DNA from: Lonicera japonica
Lineage: Eukaryota; Streptophyta; Magnoliopsida; Dipsacales; Caprifoliaceae
NCBI GenBank assembly: GCA_021464415.1
Contig: CM038471.1
Span: forward strand, 29,671,234 to 29,735,233
Reading direction: 5' to 3'
Length of the DNA: 64,000 nt
Each line of letters begins with the position of its first letter. Positions within the stretch are counted from its first letter, which is position 1. Positions 32,950 to 45,110 of this stretch are shown piece by piece. Made by a program: the position numbers and the translations under genes. The notes beneath the pieces were generated by a model. That model was not told where the DNA came from and did no database searches. It saw only the letters and a list, made by a program, of their open reading frames with translations.

Positions 32950-33992
32950 AGAACTAAAAGTGTTATGTATTTTTTAAGAACTAAAAGTGATATATTTTAT
33001 GGAAAAAATTAAAATAACTTTCAAATAATTTATGTTAATTTTTTACAATATGTTTTTATCCAGAATAAAAAATGTGTCCACCACAATGAATTATGCACAA
33101 AAATTATTTGCTCATCAAACATTTCTTGTAATATATAATTATAAAATTTAAATAAAGTTAGAAATTAAAAATTATGAGAACTGCGTTGACCATTAGATTG
33201 CGTTTTAGTACATAGCAATGCATACACGAATTAATAAGCATTGGTTTTGAAATGGGGGGAAGGGGTGGGAGGAATCGAACAATAGACTTCTTCCCTAACT
33301 CACAAACATTCACTCATCTAATTTAATAAAAATATTTGGGTTTGGCTATTGACCCTCCTTTTCCTTTTGACAATAAGTAATTGTGTTTCTTACCATTTTG
33401 ATCCACTTCAGTCGAATTGAAACTCTCAAGGTCAATTCTTAACATTGTCAAAATAATGCCTGACCAACGGCAAACAAACACTCCGAGCAAGGATTAGTCG
33501 AGGTGCGCAATAGTTTGTCTAAATACCCAAAGAAGTAACCCTCGAATCAAAAATAAAATAAAAAATCATTTCCAAACTGCCACGAATAGTCTTTCACCTT
33601 CCAAGGAATTATAATTCTTATTACTGTAGGTGAAAATTTACAATGTTATTTCTATAATTCGATTGCTTTTCATTTTATCAAATTTTATCTCTCCATTTCA
33701 ACTAAAATTTTACATTGTGTTGCGCAAACACCAAATTAAACCATCTAGAGTCAATGGTTGTTTTTGGCAGTTGTCCATGGCCGAATGTGTCATTTCGGAG
33801 TGCTATGGTGAGAGTGTGAGGCTAGTAAAAGTATAAAATTTATTTTATGGGTTTTTCTTTTTCTTTTTTAATATAAAATTAGGCAGGTAAGGTTATATAT
33901 TTTATGTGTTTAAATTTGAGTTTTTGAGGTGAAGTTTTGGTCCCTCATGTTTCAAATATAGATTCACAAATTCACCCTCCACTGATTGAGTT
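32950..33992. other. Spacer, unit 2 copy of 23,586-24,628
   Basis: It is the same as the unit 1 spacer, including a SINE 3' half at 33,479-33,554. It contains the one substitution seen between the units (A at 33,473, G at 24,109). Confidence 0.6.
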
Positions 33993-34842
33993 ATGGGTGA
34001 ACTGATCCGATCCAATCCAATCCAATCCAATCCATTTTTCCTGGATTTTATGGATGATTGGATTGGATCGGATGCAAAATTTGAAAACCGAAAAAATTGA
34101 ATCGGTTTCGGTTTTATGTGCTCTGGAAACCGATCCAATCTATGATTAGAGTTGTCACTTAAAATATAATTTATCACAATTTGATACATTTCTCTCTCTA
34201 TATATTTATTTTCTTCGTTAGAATCGCTTTTTCTTTTATATATTTAATTAAAAATATATTTTTTATTTAGAAGGTTATGTTCAAACTTCTTGATAATAAA
34301 TTATTCTTGTTCTTCATACTTGATGGCCTAATTGAAAGTAATCTAATAACTGAAGCCTCGTAGCAGTCAGTGGCTTCTGAGATTAAAATTAAGCTCCAAA
34401 AAGTAATATCAGAGAAAGTAATCTAATAACTAGAAGTCTACAAGTCTACTAGAAGGTAGCATTAATTTTTGTATCATTTTATATTTCATATCACGTACAT
34501 AATGAGTTATAGTTGGTTTAATTATGTATTTTTTGTTAGGTAGTAGACTTTTTAACTTAGCTATTTTGTTAGCTGTTTGGTTGAAAACTTGAACTTTATT
34601 TGTAATGAATTATATTTACTTGTTTTACATTAGAATTGAAAATTTCAAGAATATAATATATTTTATTTTAAACTTCTAATCGGATCGGATCGAAACCGAT
34701 CCAATCCAACATTTAATTGGATTAGATTGGATTGGTAAAGTATGTTGAATTGGATTGGATGCTAAAACTTAAAACTAACATCGGATCGGATCATATGCGA
34801 ATAGTTTAAAATGACCGGATCGGATCAGATGGACACCCCTAT
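33993..34842. mobile_element. hAT-type non-autonomous element (unit 2)
   Basis: This is the duplicate of 24,629-25,478, copied with the tandem unit and not an independent insertion. Confidence 0.5.
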
Positions 34843-37033
34843 AGAAAAGAAGAAAGAGAAAACTCAAATATTAAAGTCTTCACCTTTATTTAGCGTGAGA
34901 GCTAATTATATATTATTTTACTCAATAATATTTTATTTTATTTACTCAATCTTATTGTATTGAGTATGTATACATTATTTCAATTTTATAGGATTGAGCC
35001 GACGTATCTTTTTTTTGTTCCTAATAATAACTCAATCTTTTACGATTGAGCTAATATTAAAATATTATAAAATATTTTGCCGTGTAATTAATCGCCATCT
35101 TATTCAATAGCACTTTTAGCCGCTTCACACTCTGCCATTAGGGAAATTGCCAGCCAATTGACTTTGGGTTTGTGGAAGTCTTCCTTCCAATTTTACCACA
35201 AAAAAATAAAAAACTTCTTTTAGTTGAAGGTTTAATTGCGCATACATTAATGATGTTTTCTTGAATTTTAGAAGTGAGAAAAAGTTGCTGACATATATAC
35301 AAAATTATTAAAATATCCTTTTGCGTTAGAAATTTCTTTAAAGTAATATTTTAAAGGGAAATCCAACACAATACCTTTAACATTAAAACACAATTAACCG
35401 CGGCTGTAGCAAATGTAATAACATGTTATACTAGAGAAAAACTATTTATTATTCTATTGTATGAGAATATCTATATTATTATAAACCAGAAATCACCCCA
35501 TTCAATTATGACACTGAATTTTGGTATTTTCTTTTTGTCCCTAGATTTGTGTTTTTTATGACTTAAAAATTATAAATTTATTGAGATTCGAACTCATAAT
35601 TGATATGATATAAAATATGATACTTCACCACTATACTATTTAATATTTTTTGTTAAATAATTTTAATTTAAATTACATAACCCAGAAAATAAAAGAGATC
35701 GTGCATAGGTAATGCATTTTATTTTATAACTCCTGACATTTCAAATATATATTTTAAAAAAAAGTCTATATTTTATATTAAAATTTTATAAAACAATTGA
35801 AAAAGTATAAAATTAATGTGACGGTGTAAATTAAGACTATATTTTACAGCTTTATTTACATAACAATCGAAGCATTATATATTTTTATAAAATATACAAA
35901 TTTTAAAAACCCTCGAGAGTCGAGATTGACTCTTAAATTTGTGGTCCGGTGGTCCCTTAAATTCTGGCAATCCATGTGACCGATCTGCTCTTGTTGAACT
36001 GATCAAAAAAATATCAATGGTGGAAGACTTCGATGATTGACTCCCAAAAAAAAAAAAAAACATTTGGATCCGAAGTTTAATTTTGTTATAAAAAGTAAGG
36101 TCTAAAATATTTTCGTTGTAATTACTATAGATTTTATGGGACGGCATGAAACCCTACTTATTATTTAAAAAAAATAAATATAGAGTTGGCTTTTGTTTAT
36201 TATTCTTTTATTTAATTTTGTCTAATGAGATCTAGTTTAATATCTGAACGGATGGATTTTATCATGAAATTTGGTGGAGATAATCTCTATAATGATTTGA
36301 TCATTTTCACAAATTTTCATTAAAATATTCAAACCGGAAGTGGTAGAGATGATCATCTAAAATTTAATTATCGAAAATAAAATTTAATGGTCGAAAATGA
36401 ATATATACATTAAATTTTTACTACACCTGCTTTCAATTTGAATTTCTTGATGAAATTTTGTATAGATGATATCTATAATAAGTAGATAATCTCTATCAAA
36501 TTTTGCGAAATAATTCATCTGTTCAGGTTTCAAACTAAACTTCATTATACGAAATTGGATATAATGAGCAATGGAGAGGAGAAAAGTCCAATTAATACCT
36601 TCATTTTTTAGAATTAAGAAACTAATCTCCTTATTATTATATACCATATAATGAATAAACTAGAATGGGTGACACACTTGATACGTGTGCAGTATGATAA
36701 CAAGTTCTTCACATTATATATAAATTTTTAAAACATAACATTATATGTAATGATACTCGATACATGTGCGGACTTAAAGATAGATGCGAACTCAAAAATA
36801 AAATAAAATAATAATAGATGTAATTGTGGTGGTTGGCTTCCATCTTTTGTAAATAAGGGCTCAAGATGGTCGTTTTATTTCTTCGTCCCTTGCACGAAAT
36901 TTCCAAGAATTTACTTCTACCTTTACTACATCAAGTCTTCACCACTTGTTTTTGTTTATATTCCTTCCTCACAATCCTTCCCTCTTTCCATCCTATGCCC
37001 AATAACTAGATCATAACCAGCATAATTTGTCCA
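34843..37033 (+). promoter_or_regulatory. Upstream region of TNL copy 2 (module B copy)
   Basis: This is the duplicate of 25,479-27,670. The only change seen is one A fewer in the poly-A run at about 36,046-36,060. Both gene copies therefore start with the same upstream 2 kb, and beyond that both have the same LTR and spacer. Confidence 0.5.
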
Positions 37034-38190
37034 ATGGCTGCTATTGTGAGAGCCCAAGAAGAAGAAGCCTCTTCTTCCACTTTTGCATATACTTATGATG
37101 TTTTCTTGAGTTTTAGAGGAGAGGATACTCGAAAGAATTTCACTGATCATCTCTATACAGCTTTGGTGCAAGCGGGATATCGCACATTTAGAGATGATGA
37201 TGAGATAGAGAAAGGAGAGAGTCTTAAGTCTGAATTATACAAAGCAATCAACGGGTCGAGGATTTCGATAATTGTGTTTTCCAAAAACTACGCATCTTCA
37301 CCATGGTGCCTAGATGAACTTGTGATGATCCTGGAATGTAAGAAGAGGACCTCGAGACACGAAGTTCTACCTGTCTTCTATGATGTCTTTCCATCCGAAA
37401 TCCGAAAGCAAAAGGGAAGGACGGGAGAAGCATTTGATGAGTACGTGGAGCAATACGAGGCCCAAATTGATCATGGAAGAAAGATGGAATTAATGGAAAA
37501 GATGAAAGGGTGGAAAGAAGCACTTAAAAAAGTTGCGGATTTGGCTGGAATGGAATTGAAAAACCAAGCAGATGGGTAAGTTAATTTATTTCTCAAAATT
37601 TCATCCCGTGCTTTCCAACTCTTTATATACATATATATATACACAATATTAATAATTCTCAAACGTATAGGTATCCTATTTTTGTCGACAAATTTATATA
37701 GCTGCATCTATGTCATATCAGTATTGCATATTAGTACCTGTGTTTTTAAGTATTATAGACGATAATAGTTAGTAATTCTAATAATATAGCATTATGTAAT
37801 ATTTTAGGGATTATGACATATATTTCTTTGCTATATCTTAATACTATATAACATATTATACATATCGCATGCTACATTTCATTATAATAAAACATTTATG
37901 TTATAATAAGTAAAACAATATGATGATAGTGTTATACTTTAAACTACTATTTTTTATTATATTTTTATTTAATGACAATATTTATATATTCTCACTACCC
38001 TAAAGAAAAAACTAGATTAAGACGGAAGGCAAAAATATTTACGGAACAATAATATATTAATTTGAAAATTGATTATGAACATATTAAAAAAAAAAAAGTT
38101 TAGTGAGATAGAAATCTTTTAATACTAAATTAAGATGGAAGGCAAAAAAATTCCTTGTAAAAATATCAAAATTGATACAATATAATAATA

Positions 38191-38685
38191 AGAGTAAAGA
38201 ATCCAAATGCCTATTAAACTTTTGATCTAGGACCATTTTGGCCATTAAACATTAAAACAAACTACTTTTATCATCTAATTTTGGAGTCAGTACCACTTTG
38301 ACCATTTCATTATTTGGCTATTAAATTTGATACATTTGTGTAGCACATGATTTCGTGTAAGGTTATTTTGGCCTATTGCAACAAAATAGCAATTCCCTCA
38401 GATAATTTTTTGCCAAAATAAAACATACACAGTGTATAAACATACAAATATTTTTAATAAATAGCACAACTTGAGTTATTTTATGATCAAAATGATCAAA
38501 ATACACTTAAATGAAGTCCGTGCCTTGCACGTAGTTTCATGCCATTTAATTTAACAGTCAAATAGAAGGAAGAACCAAAGTGACACTCACTCCAAAATTA
38601 GATGGCTAAAGTACTTTGTTTTAAAATTTAATGGCCAAAATGATACTAAATAAAAAATTTAATGGCCATTTAAACCGTTTACTCT
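38191..38685. mobile_element. MITE in TNL intron 1 (unit 2)
   Basis: This is the duplicate of 28,828-29,322, carried along by the tandem duplication. It has the same AGAGTAAA/TTTACTCT ends. Confidence 0.7.
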
Positions 38686-41600
38686 AGTAATAACAAAACA
38701 CTTGTAGTGTATCCTTCATTTTTCAATGCATCCGAGGGCAGAGCAACCTTTGGAGTGAATGGAAAAATGGCCCTCCCTTGATTTTTTTTTATTAATACTA
38801 TTAGATTTTTAACTTAAATAGATGAAAAAAAAAATAGAAAATGATAATATGTGCTCTAATGGCACACGTTAACTATACTATGAATGAAAAGAATTATACT
38901 TTGTATGATAATTTGTGCCTAATTTAATGCATTTTATAATTTAATTATTTCTATTTCTAGATACGTAACATGACCCAAAAAAATTATCGTAATTCATTTT
39001 GCCGCCCCCCACCTTTGGAAAAAAATAACTATTCCCCCACCCCCAAGACCAAAGTAAATATTATGTCAATCTTCAATTAAGAGCCCATTTGTTTGAATAT
39101 TCAAAATTAAGAGTAGTTTTTTACTTTTAATTTGTTATATTAAAATTAGTTTTCTCTTTAAAAGACAAGGTTGCAAAATTAAAATGGAAATCTTAATTTC
39201 AGTAGAATTCAAGTTAGATTCTTTTAAAATACTAGAGTATCAAATAAGGTATTATTTTAGGATCCATTTGATAACAATTAAAGTATTATACATAAATTTG
39301 TTCTTAAGTTTTCTAGATTTTTCCGTGGGAAAAAAATTCTTTGAGAGTTGACGAAGAAACTTTTTTCTCAAAAAGTATGAATGATGGAGGATAACTACTC
39401 ATAAAAAATAAGCAATAGATGATCTCATTACATGCATTAACTTATTTTCCAATTTTTCACACAAATCAAGTGTTCTCGTTTTTTATATTGTTATCAAACG
39501 AAGCCTTAGTATTATTATATTTACAATACATTTCTGGTGTGGACGAATCCATATATGGACTGCCTTTAGCAATGTTTTTGTATTGCTAAAACATTGAGGA
39601 GATATTTTAGCAACAAAACAACGGCACTAGCACCAGAAATTTTCTGAATATATTTATATTATATTAGCAAAAAAAAAATATCTAAGTAGTAAGTAAATAA
39701 CTTTCGTCCCTCGAAAATCATGACAAAAAAGCAAAAATGAAGCAAAAAGTTTGGGTTATAGCCTTGTATAGATTTTTTATCATCTTAAAATGTGATATTT
39801 AAATGAAAAAAATGTTATATTATCTTAGAACGCCGTAAAATATAAGTTCATTTTCGTTATCGCTATTAGAACAAAAAAAATTCTGAACGTTATGTTTTTG
39901 CCGCATTGTTACTCCACCGTGAATGCATCCACTTATAAGGGTTACCATGATCAAACCCTTTTTAAAAAAGAAGGCCAATAGGGCCCATCTCATTATTTTT
40001 ATCCCTTTTCTAGTTCACCCCCATTTGCTTACTCTATACGGTAGTTTTTTACTACCACAGCATTCAAATCTCATTGTGTTTGCTAATCTAGCTGTTTTTC
40101 TCAAAATGTGTAGGCATGAATCAAGGTTTATCCAGAAAATTATAAACTGTATCCGAGGTAAATTGAGGCGCACATCCTTGTTTGTCACTCCATATTTAGT
40201 TGGAATGCAATCTCAAGCCAAAAATATTAATAAGTGGTTGCAAGATGACTCGTCTAAAGTTAGCTTACGCGGAATTTGTGGGATGGGCGGCATTGGGAAG
40301 ACAACCATGGCCAAATATATCTATGATGAGAACTATGAAAGTTTTGATTGTAGTTGCTTCCTCGCAAATGTGAGAGAGATGTCACAAAAACCCAATGGTT
40401 TAGCTATTTTACAAAGACAACTTCTTTCAAGTATCTTGAATAAGAAGCATGAAAAGATATACAATGTCGATGAAGGAATCATTAAAATAAAGAAAGCCAT
40501 TTCATGCAAAAGGGTACTTATAGTTATCGATGATGTGGATCAAATCGACCAACTAAATGCATTACGTGGCATTCAAGATTGGTCTTATCGTGGGAGTAAA
40601 ATCATTATTACTACGAGATATGAAAGGTTATTAAAGCCTCATGAGGTTTTTAAGGTTGATGAATTGGGCTATGATGAATCAATTAAGCTCTTTAGTTTCT
40701 ATGCCTTTGGAGATGACCATCCTATTGAAGGTTACAGAGAGCACATAAAAAGGGTAGTACAACTTTACGGAGGCCTCCCATTAGCTCTTCAAGTTATTGG
40801 TTCTTCTTTGTGTGGAAGAACTGTACCTCAATGGGCAAGTGAAGTGAAGAAATTGGAAGCAGTTCCTCATAAGAAAATACTCGATAAACTTAAAATAAGT
40901 TATGATTGTCTAGAAGATGACAACGACAAAAGATTATTCCTTGATATTGCTTGTTTCTTTGTTGGAAATGACAAAGATTATGCCATCAAAGTACTTGGCA
41001 ATATTGATACTTATGCAAACATTGGAATTCAATGTCTCATTGATCGATGTCTGTTAAAAATTGATTCTTGTAATAAGTTGATGATGCATAAATTACTTCA
41101 AGACATGGGAAAAAACATTGTCAAACAAGAATCACTTGATCCTCAAAGACGAAGTAGATTGTGGCATCATAATGAGGCCTATAGTGTACTGAGAAATAAG
41201 GAGGTAAGAAAAATATATAATTGTCATGTTTCTATGTATACATTTATTTATTGTGCATATATACTAATTACTACTCTAATTTTTATGTTTTTTCTTATGT
41301 TATCAGGGCACCACAACAATCGAAGGCCTCACCCTTGACATGAGCATATTAATGAAAGATGGTAACATTGCAAGAAAGCGCAAATATTATGAATCTTTCG
41401 ATAACGCCTCACCCTTGACAGGCATACTTTCTTTCTTCCATCATTTTGGTTTCTGTAGTTTCCTTTTAGGGCAACAAATAAGGCAGGATTTTGGAAATCA
41501 AAGTTTAAGCTTGAGAACTGATGCATTTGAAAAGATGGAAAAGTTAAGACTACTAAAGCTCAATTATACACAATTATACGGCAGCTATGACAATTTTCCT

Positions 41601-42640
41601 AAAAAATTGATATGGTTGTGTTGGCATGGATTTCCTTTAAAATATATGCCTTTCAAGTTATCTTTGGAGAATTTGGTTGCTCTTGACTTGCGTCATAGCA
41701 AATTGGAAGAAGTTTGAACAGGCCATAAGGTATGAAATTTATTTATTTGTTTTTCTTTCTTTATAGCTAGGTTTGTAATTAGTGGTGGATAAAACTTACA
41801 AAATATCTTTGTTCCTTTTTAACAGTTTCTTGGATCACTGAAGATCCTTAATCTGAGTTATTCTGAAAGGCTTGCGAAAACTCCTAACTTTATAGGAGTT
41901 CCGAATCTCGAGAGATTGATTCTCAAGGGTTGTGTACGTTTGATTGAGATTTGTGAATCCATTGAATTCCTTGAGGAGCTCAATTTACTTAATATAAAAG
42001 ATTGTAAAAATCTAAAGATGCTCCCAAGGAACATATACAAGCTAAGATCTCTTGAGACACTAATAATCTCTGGTTGCTCGACACTTTTTGCTGGTGGAAA
42101 TGACATAAATGCAACAAGCACTACCAATGGGCAGGGCAAATGGTGGCGTACTTCACTTTTTATGCCATGGAGGCCACAGCCAAGCAAAGGTCCAGAAATT
42201 TTATGGACATCTTTACCAAGCTCATTAACAAGCTTAAGTCTTTCAAACTGCAATCTATCCAATGATTCCTTGCCACGTGAGTTCGGTAATCTATCGTTAA
42301 TAAAGTATTTGGATTTAAGCAGGAATCCGTTTCACAGCTTGCCCGATTGCATTACGAGCCTTAGTAGCCTTCAATCTCTATCCTTATATTCTTGCGAGTC
42401 TCTCGATTCAATTTTTGGTTTGCCAAGTGATTTACAAAGGTTGAATATGTTTCATTGCTCGTCGTTAAGAAGAATAACATTTCAATCAACTGCGCGTCAA
42501 TTAGATTCCATCTGTACTGATGATTGCAATGAAATTGTTGAAATAGAAGGCATTTTCAAGAGAGAACCAATAGGAAATGTTGACAGAATGATAATTAAGA
42601 ATTTAGGTATTGAAATTGAATCTATCAAAGAACTTGAGGT

Positions 42641-42934
42641 GATGTTTCAGATAGAGCATTTGAGAAACGTGTATCAACCAGTCCAGGTGCTCTCTCTTTC
42701 TCTCTTTGTTATACTCTATTAATTGTAATTTACTAACATAGTAAAACAATATAATTGCATTGGTGCTCTCTTTATCTCTCTCTATTGTGATGTTTCAGAT
42801 AAAGTATTTGGGAAACGTGTATCAACCAGTTCAGGTGCTCTCTCTTTCTCTCTTTGTTATACTCTATTAATTGTAATTTATTAATATAGTAAAACAATAT
42901 AATTGCAATGGTGCTCTTTTTATCTCTCTCTATT
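42641..42934. repeat. 148 bp tandem duplication over the end of TNL exon 4
   Basis: GATGTTTCAGATA recurs at 42,641 and 42,789. The following bases, including GTATCAACCAG, the GTGCTCTCTC donor region and a TATACTCTATTAATTGTAA stretch, repeat with few changes. The first copy includes the last 46 bases of exon 4; the second lies wholly in intron 4. Confidence 0.92.
42799..42834 (+). other. Candidate 36-nt microexon in TNL intron 4
   Basis: The second repeat copy has a pyrimidine-rich stretch and TTTCAG just before 42,799 and GTGCTC after 42,834. The 36 bases read IKYLGNVYQPVQ in the phase of exon 4, echoing the exon's own end IEHLRNVYQPVQ. Inclusion would add 12 residues without a shift. There is no transcript evidence. 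Confidence 0.4.
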
Positions 42935-43574
42935 ATGCTCTATGATACTCTATTAACTATAATTGATGAAGATTAACATTATGATTGTATTGGTGTAGGG
43001 AATTTACGAGTATGGTATATTCAGCACATTTATCCCTGGGGGAGAGATCCCAAATGGTTTTAGTGAAAGGAAAAAGGGGTCAGTAATTTCTTTGATTGTG
43101 CCTTCGCTTCCTAAACTTAGGATTCAACGTTTCAACATTTGCTCAGTGTATGCAATGACTGATTTTTCGAACAATTATTATCAAATTGGCATTAAAATCA
43201 ATAATAAGACAAAGGATCTCACGTGGATGTACTACCCTGTACTCTATGGCATTCCAAAAGGAGATGAAGACATGACATGGTTAAGCCAGTGGAATTTCGG
43301 GAACCAGCTAGAAAGTGGGGATGAAGTTTTCGTTTCAATTGTGGGTAATTTATTTGAGGTAAAGGAGTGTGGTATCAAGATCATATATGAAGAAGATAAT
43401 GGATTACTCTCAGATGATAGCAATAAGACAGATTTTCTCTGGAAAAAAGTCCGTTTCAGAGATTTTTCAGAGTTGAGATTACGGATGGCGACATTCTTAG
43501 CCTGCGCCACCTCTACAGAGATGTATATGAAATCCAGGGAATTATTCTATTTTATGATGGGCTCTAAAATATAG

Positions 43575-44341
43575 AAAAATTTGATGGCGTGGGTGTCAAC
43601 ACTTTTATATTCAAATGTAATATTTGTCAACATAATATGATTTGTTTTGATTCTTTAAATTAGTAACAATAAATAAAAAGTCAAGTAAGAGTCTCAATCC
43701 CTTTGCCACCTATAGTTTTTTTGAACATTTTTTAACACATGCGATACATGTGGATAAAATTCTAGTGTGCATATATATATATATATATAAATATAATGTG
43801 CATATATATATATATAATGTCACTGAGGCTTGTACATACCTAATTACTACAAACTCTTCAAAACTACTTGGTTTTTAATGCGTGAAAATATATATACTAT
43901 TATAAGCTAGAAGCCATCACATTTGGTCAGAGCATCCAGTATGGTAAATTAGCAAACTTACGATACCCCTACATACATCAAGACATACATAAGGGACAAA
44001 CTTATTCTCATCTGATAGGGGTGTATAAACCTAGTATATATACACCTTAATTTTACTCATACATGCCACAATCACTCGTATGAACCAAAAGAGTGTAGCA
44101 TATCCATATATATATATATATATATAATATTGGTAAGGGTGTGTCACACTTGTATGAAGCTTTTTCTATTTATTTTTTCTCAAACTTGGCTTACTCGTAT
44201 GAGCCATATGGGCTTAAGACACCCGTATGGCTACTTTTTTTTAACATATCCAGTGTAGACTCAAGAAATTTATTGGTATATCTGCAAATTTGTGGGTTAA
44301 GTTTAACATATCTGAATTTTGGTACCTCTTATTTTATCACT

Positions 44342-44386
<45 letters not shown>

Positions 44387-45110
44387 TACGTAAAAAATGT
44401 AAATTTGTTGATATTGGAACCCATGACTACTAAGATATAAAATGCAACATTTCACCGCTGCATTATTTAACAATTTATTAAATGTTTACAATTTCAGTTA
44501 CGTATCCCAATGCATAGAATGTGATGTATAACAGGCCGTCAAAGCTTATTTAACCACCAAGCCTAAAAAGTAACAATGTCAGAATCACATGGGTTCAAGA
44601 CTTCAAGCTAGTTTAACCTAAAACGACCCAAAGAATTCAAATCACCACTTTTGGCAATAATGCACGTTGTTTTTCGGTCAAACTCTTTCGTTTAGGACCT
44701 CGAATCTGCGAATTTACTATTTCTGATAGGTTTTGATTTGGCAATAAGTTGAGTTAGGAATGTCAAATTTTACTTTCGTCAAATCTGGCACGATTCTCAA
44801 CGTCATGACTGCGAAATCCCATGATCTATGTGATTTTATATTTTTGGAAGTTATTTTGAATTTATTTCCTTTCTTGTAATTTTCTTTTCCTATAAAAAGA
44901 TTTCTTTGTAAAGGCATACTATGATCGAATAAAATTTGAGTGTTTTCTTCTTTATTTTGAATGTTAATCCTTGCTTAGCCAAGGTAGCCCATTCTATAAC
45001 TTTTTGCTATGTTAAAAGGCGATCATACACACGCATAACGTGTTTGTAAGTGTCTAGTGATTATAAAACTAAACTACTTTTATATGCTACAAACCATGTC
45101 AAATTTTTTA
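43575..45110 (+). repeat. 3' flank of TNL copy 2; third decayed flank module (C)
   Basis: After the 3' UTR, 43,815-43,925 resembles 5,315-5,425 (GAGGCTTGTAC, AAAACTA.TTG, ACTATTATAA..AGAAGCC). 44,395-44,490 resembles 26,205-26,290, and 44,990-45,095 resembles 5,535-5,630 (GTGTCTAGTGA.TATAAAACTAAACT). So another copy of the receptor's upstream module follows the gene, without coding exons. T41 lies at 44,344-44,384, and (TA)n runs lie at 43,770-43,820 and 44,108-44,126. Confidence 0.5.

Larger units (their letters stand above)
32063..41425 (+). repeat. Tandem duplication unit 2, 9,363 bp
   Basis: This is the second copy of 22,699-32,062, head to tail. The first bases after ACTTTCT at 32,063-32,069 are gypsy gag leader (CTTAAGGCTAAGAG). 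The unit ends at 41,425 and continues into native receptor exon 3 (TTCTTCCATC), so unit 2 is attached to the original 3' half of the gene. Confidence 0.95.
37034..43574 (+). pseudogene. TIR-NB-LRR receptor with an in-frame stop (TNL copy 2)
   Basis: Five exons with GT/AG borders and consistent phases: 37,034-37,575, 40,114-41,203, 41,307-41,729, 41,826-42,686 and 42,999-43,574 (TAG). Read through, this is 1,163 codons, normal for a TNL. TIR (21-178, Glu95) and NB-ARC (P-loop 237-245, kinase-2 318-323, GLPLAL, MHK at 505-507) match copy 1. Exons 3 and 4 hold leucine-rich repeats (LIWLCWHGFPLKYMP, LVALDLRHSKLEEV, LKILNLSYSERL, LSLIKYLDLSRNPFHSLP). Exon 5 is the post-LRR (C-JID) domain with FIPGGEIPNGF. 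TGA at 41,715-41,717 (codon 681) follows KLEEV, where relatives usually have Trp, so one TGG-to-TGA change would explain it. Later exons look intact, so the stop is young or is avoided by splicing. TNLs act inside cells in pathogen recognition. AATAAA polyadenylation-type signals lie at 43,668-43,677. Confidence 0.85.

Noticed and set aside
44141..44440. 99-codon frame with a long Phe run
   Set aside because: It is produced by the T41 homopolymer and AT-rich DNA.
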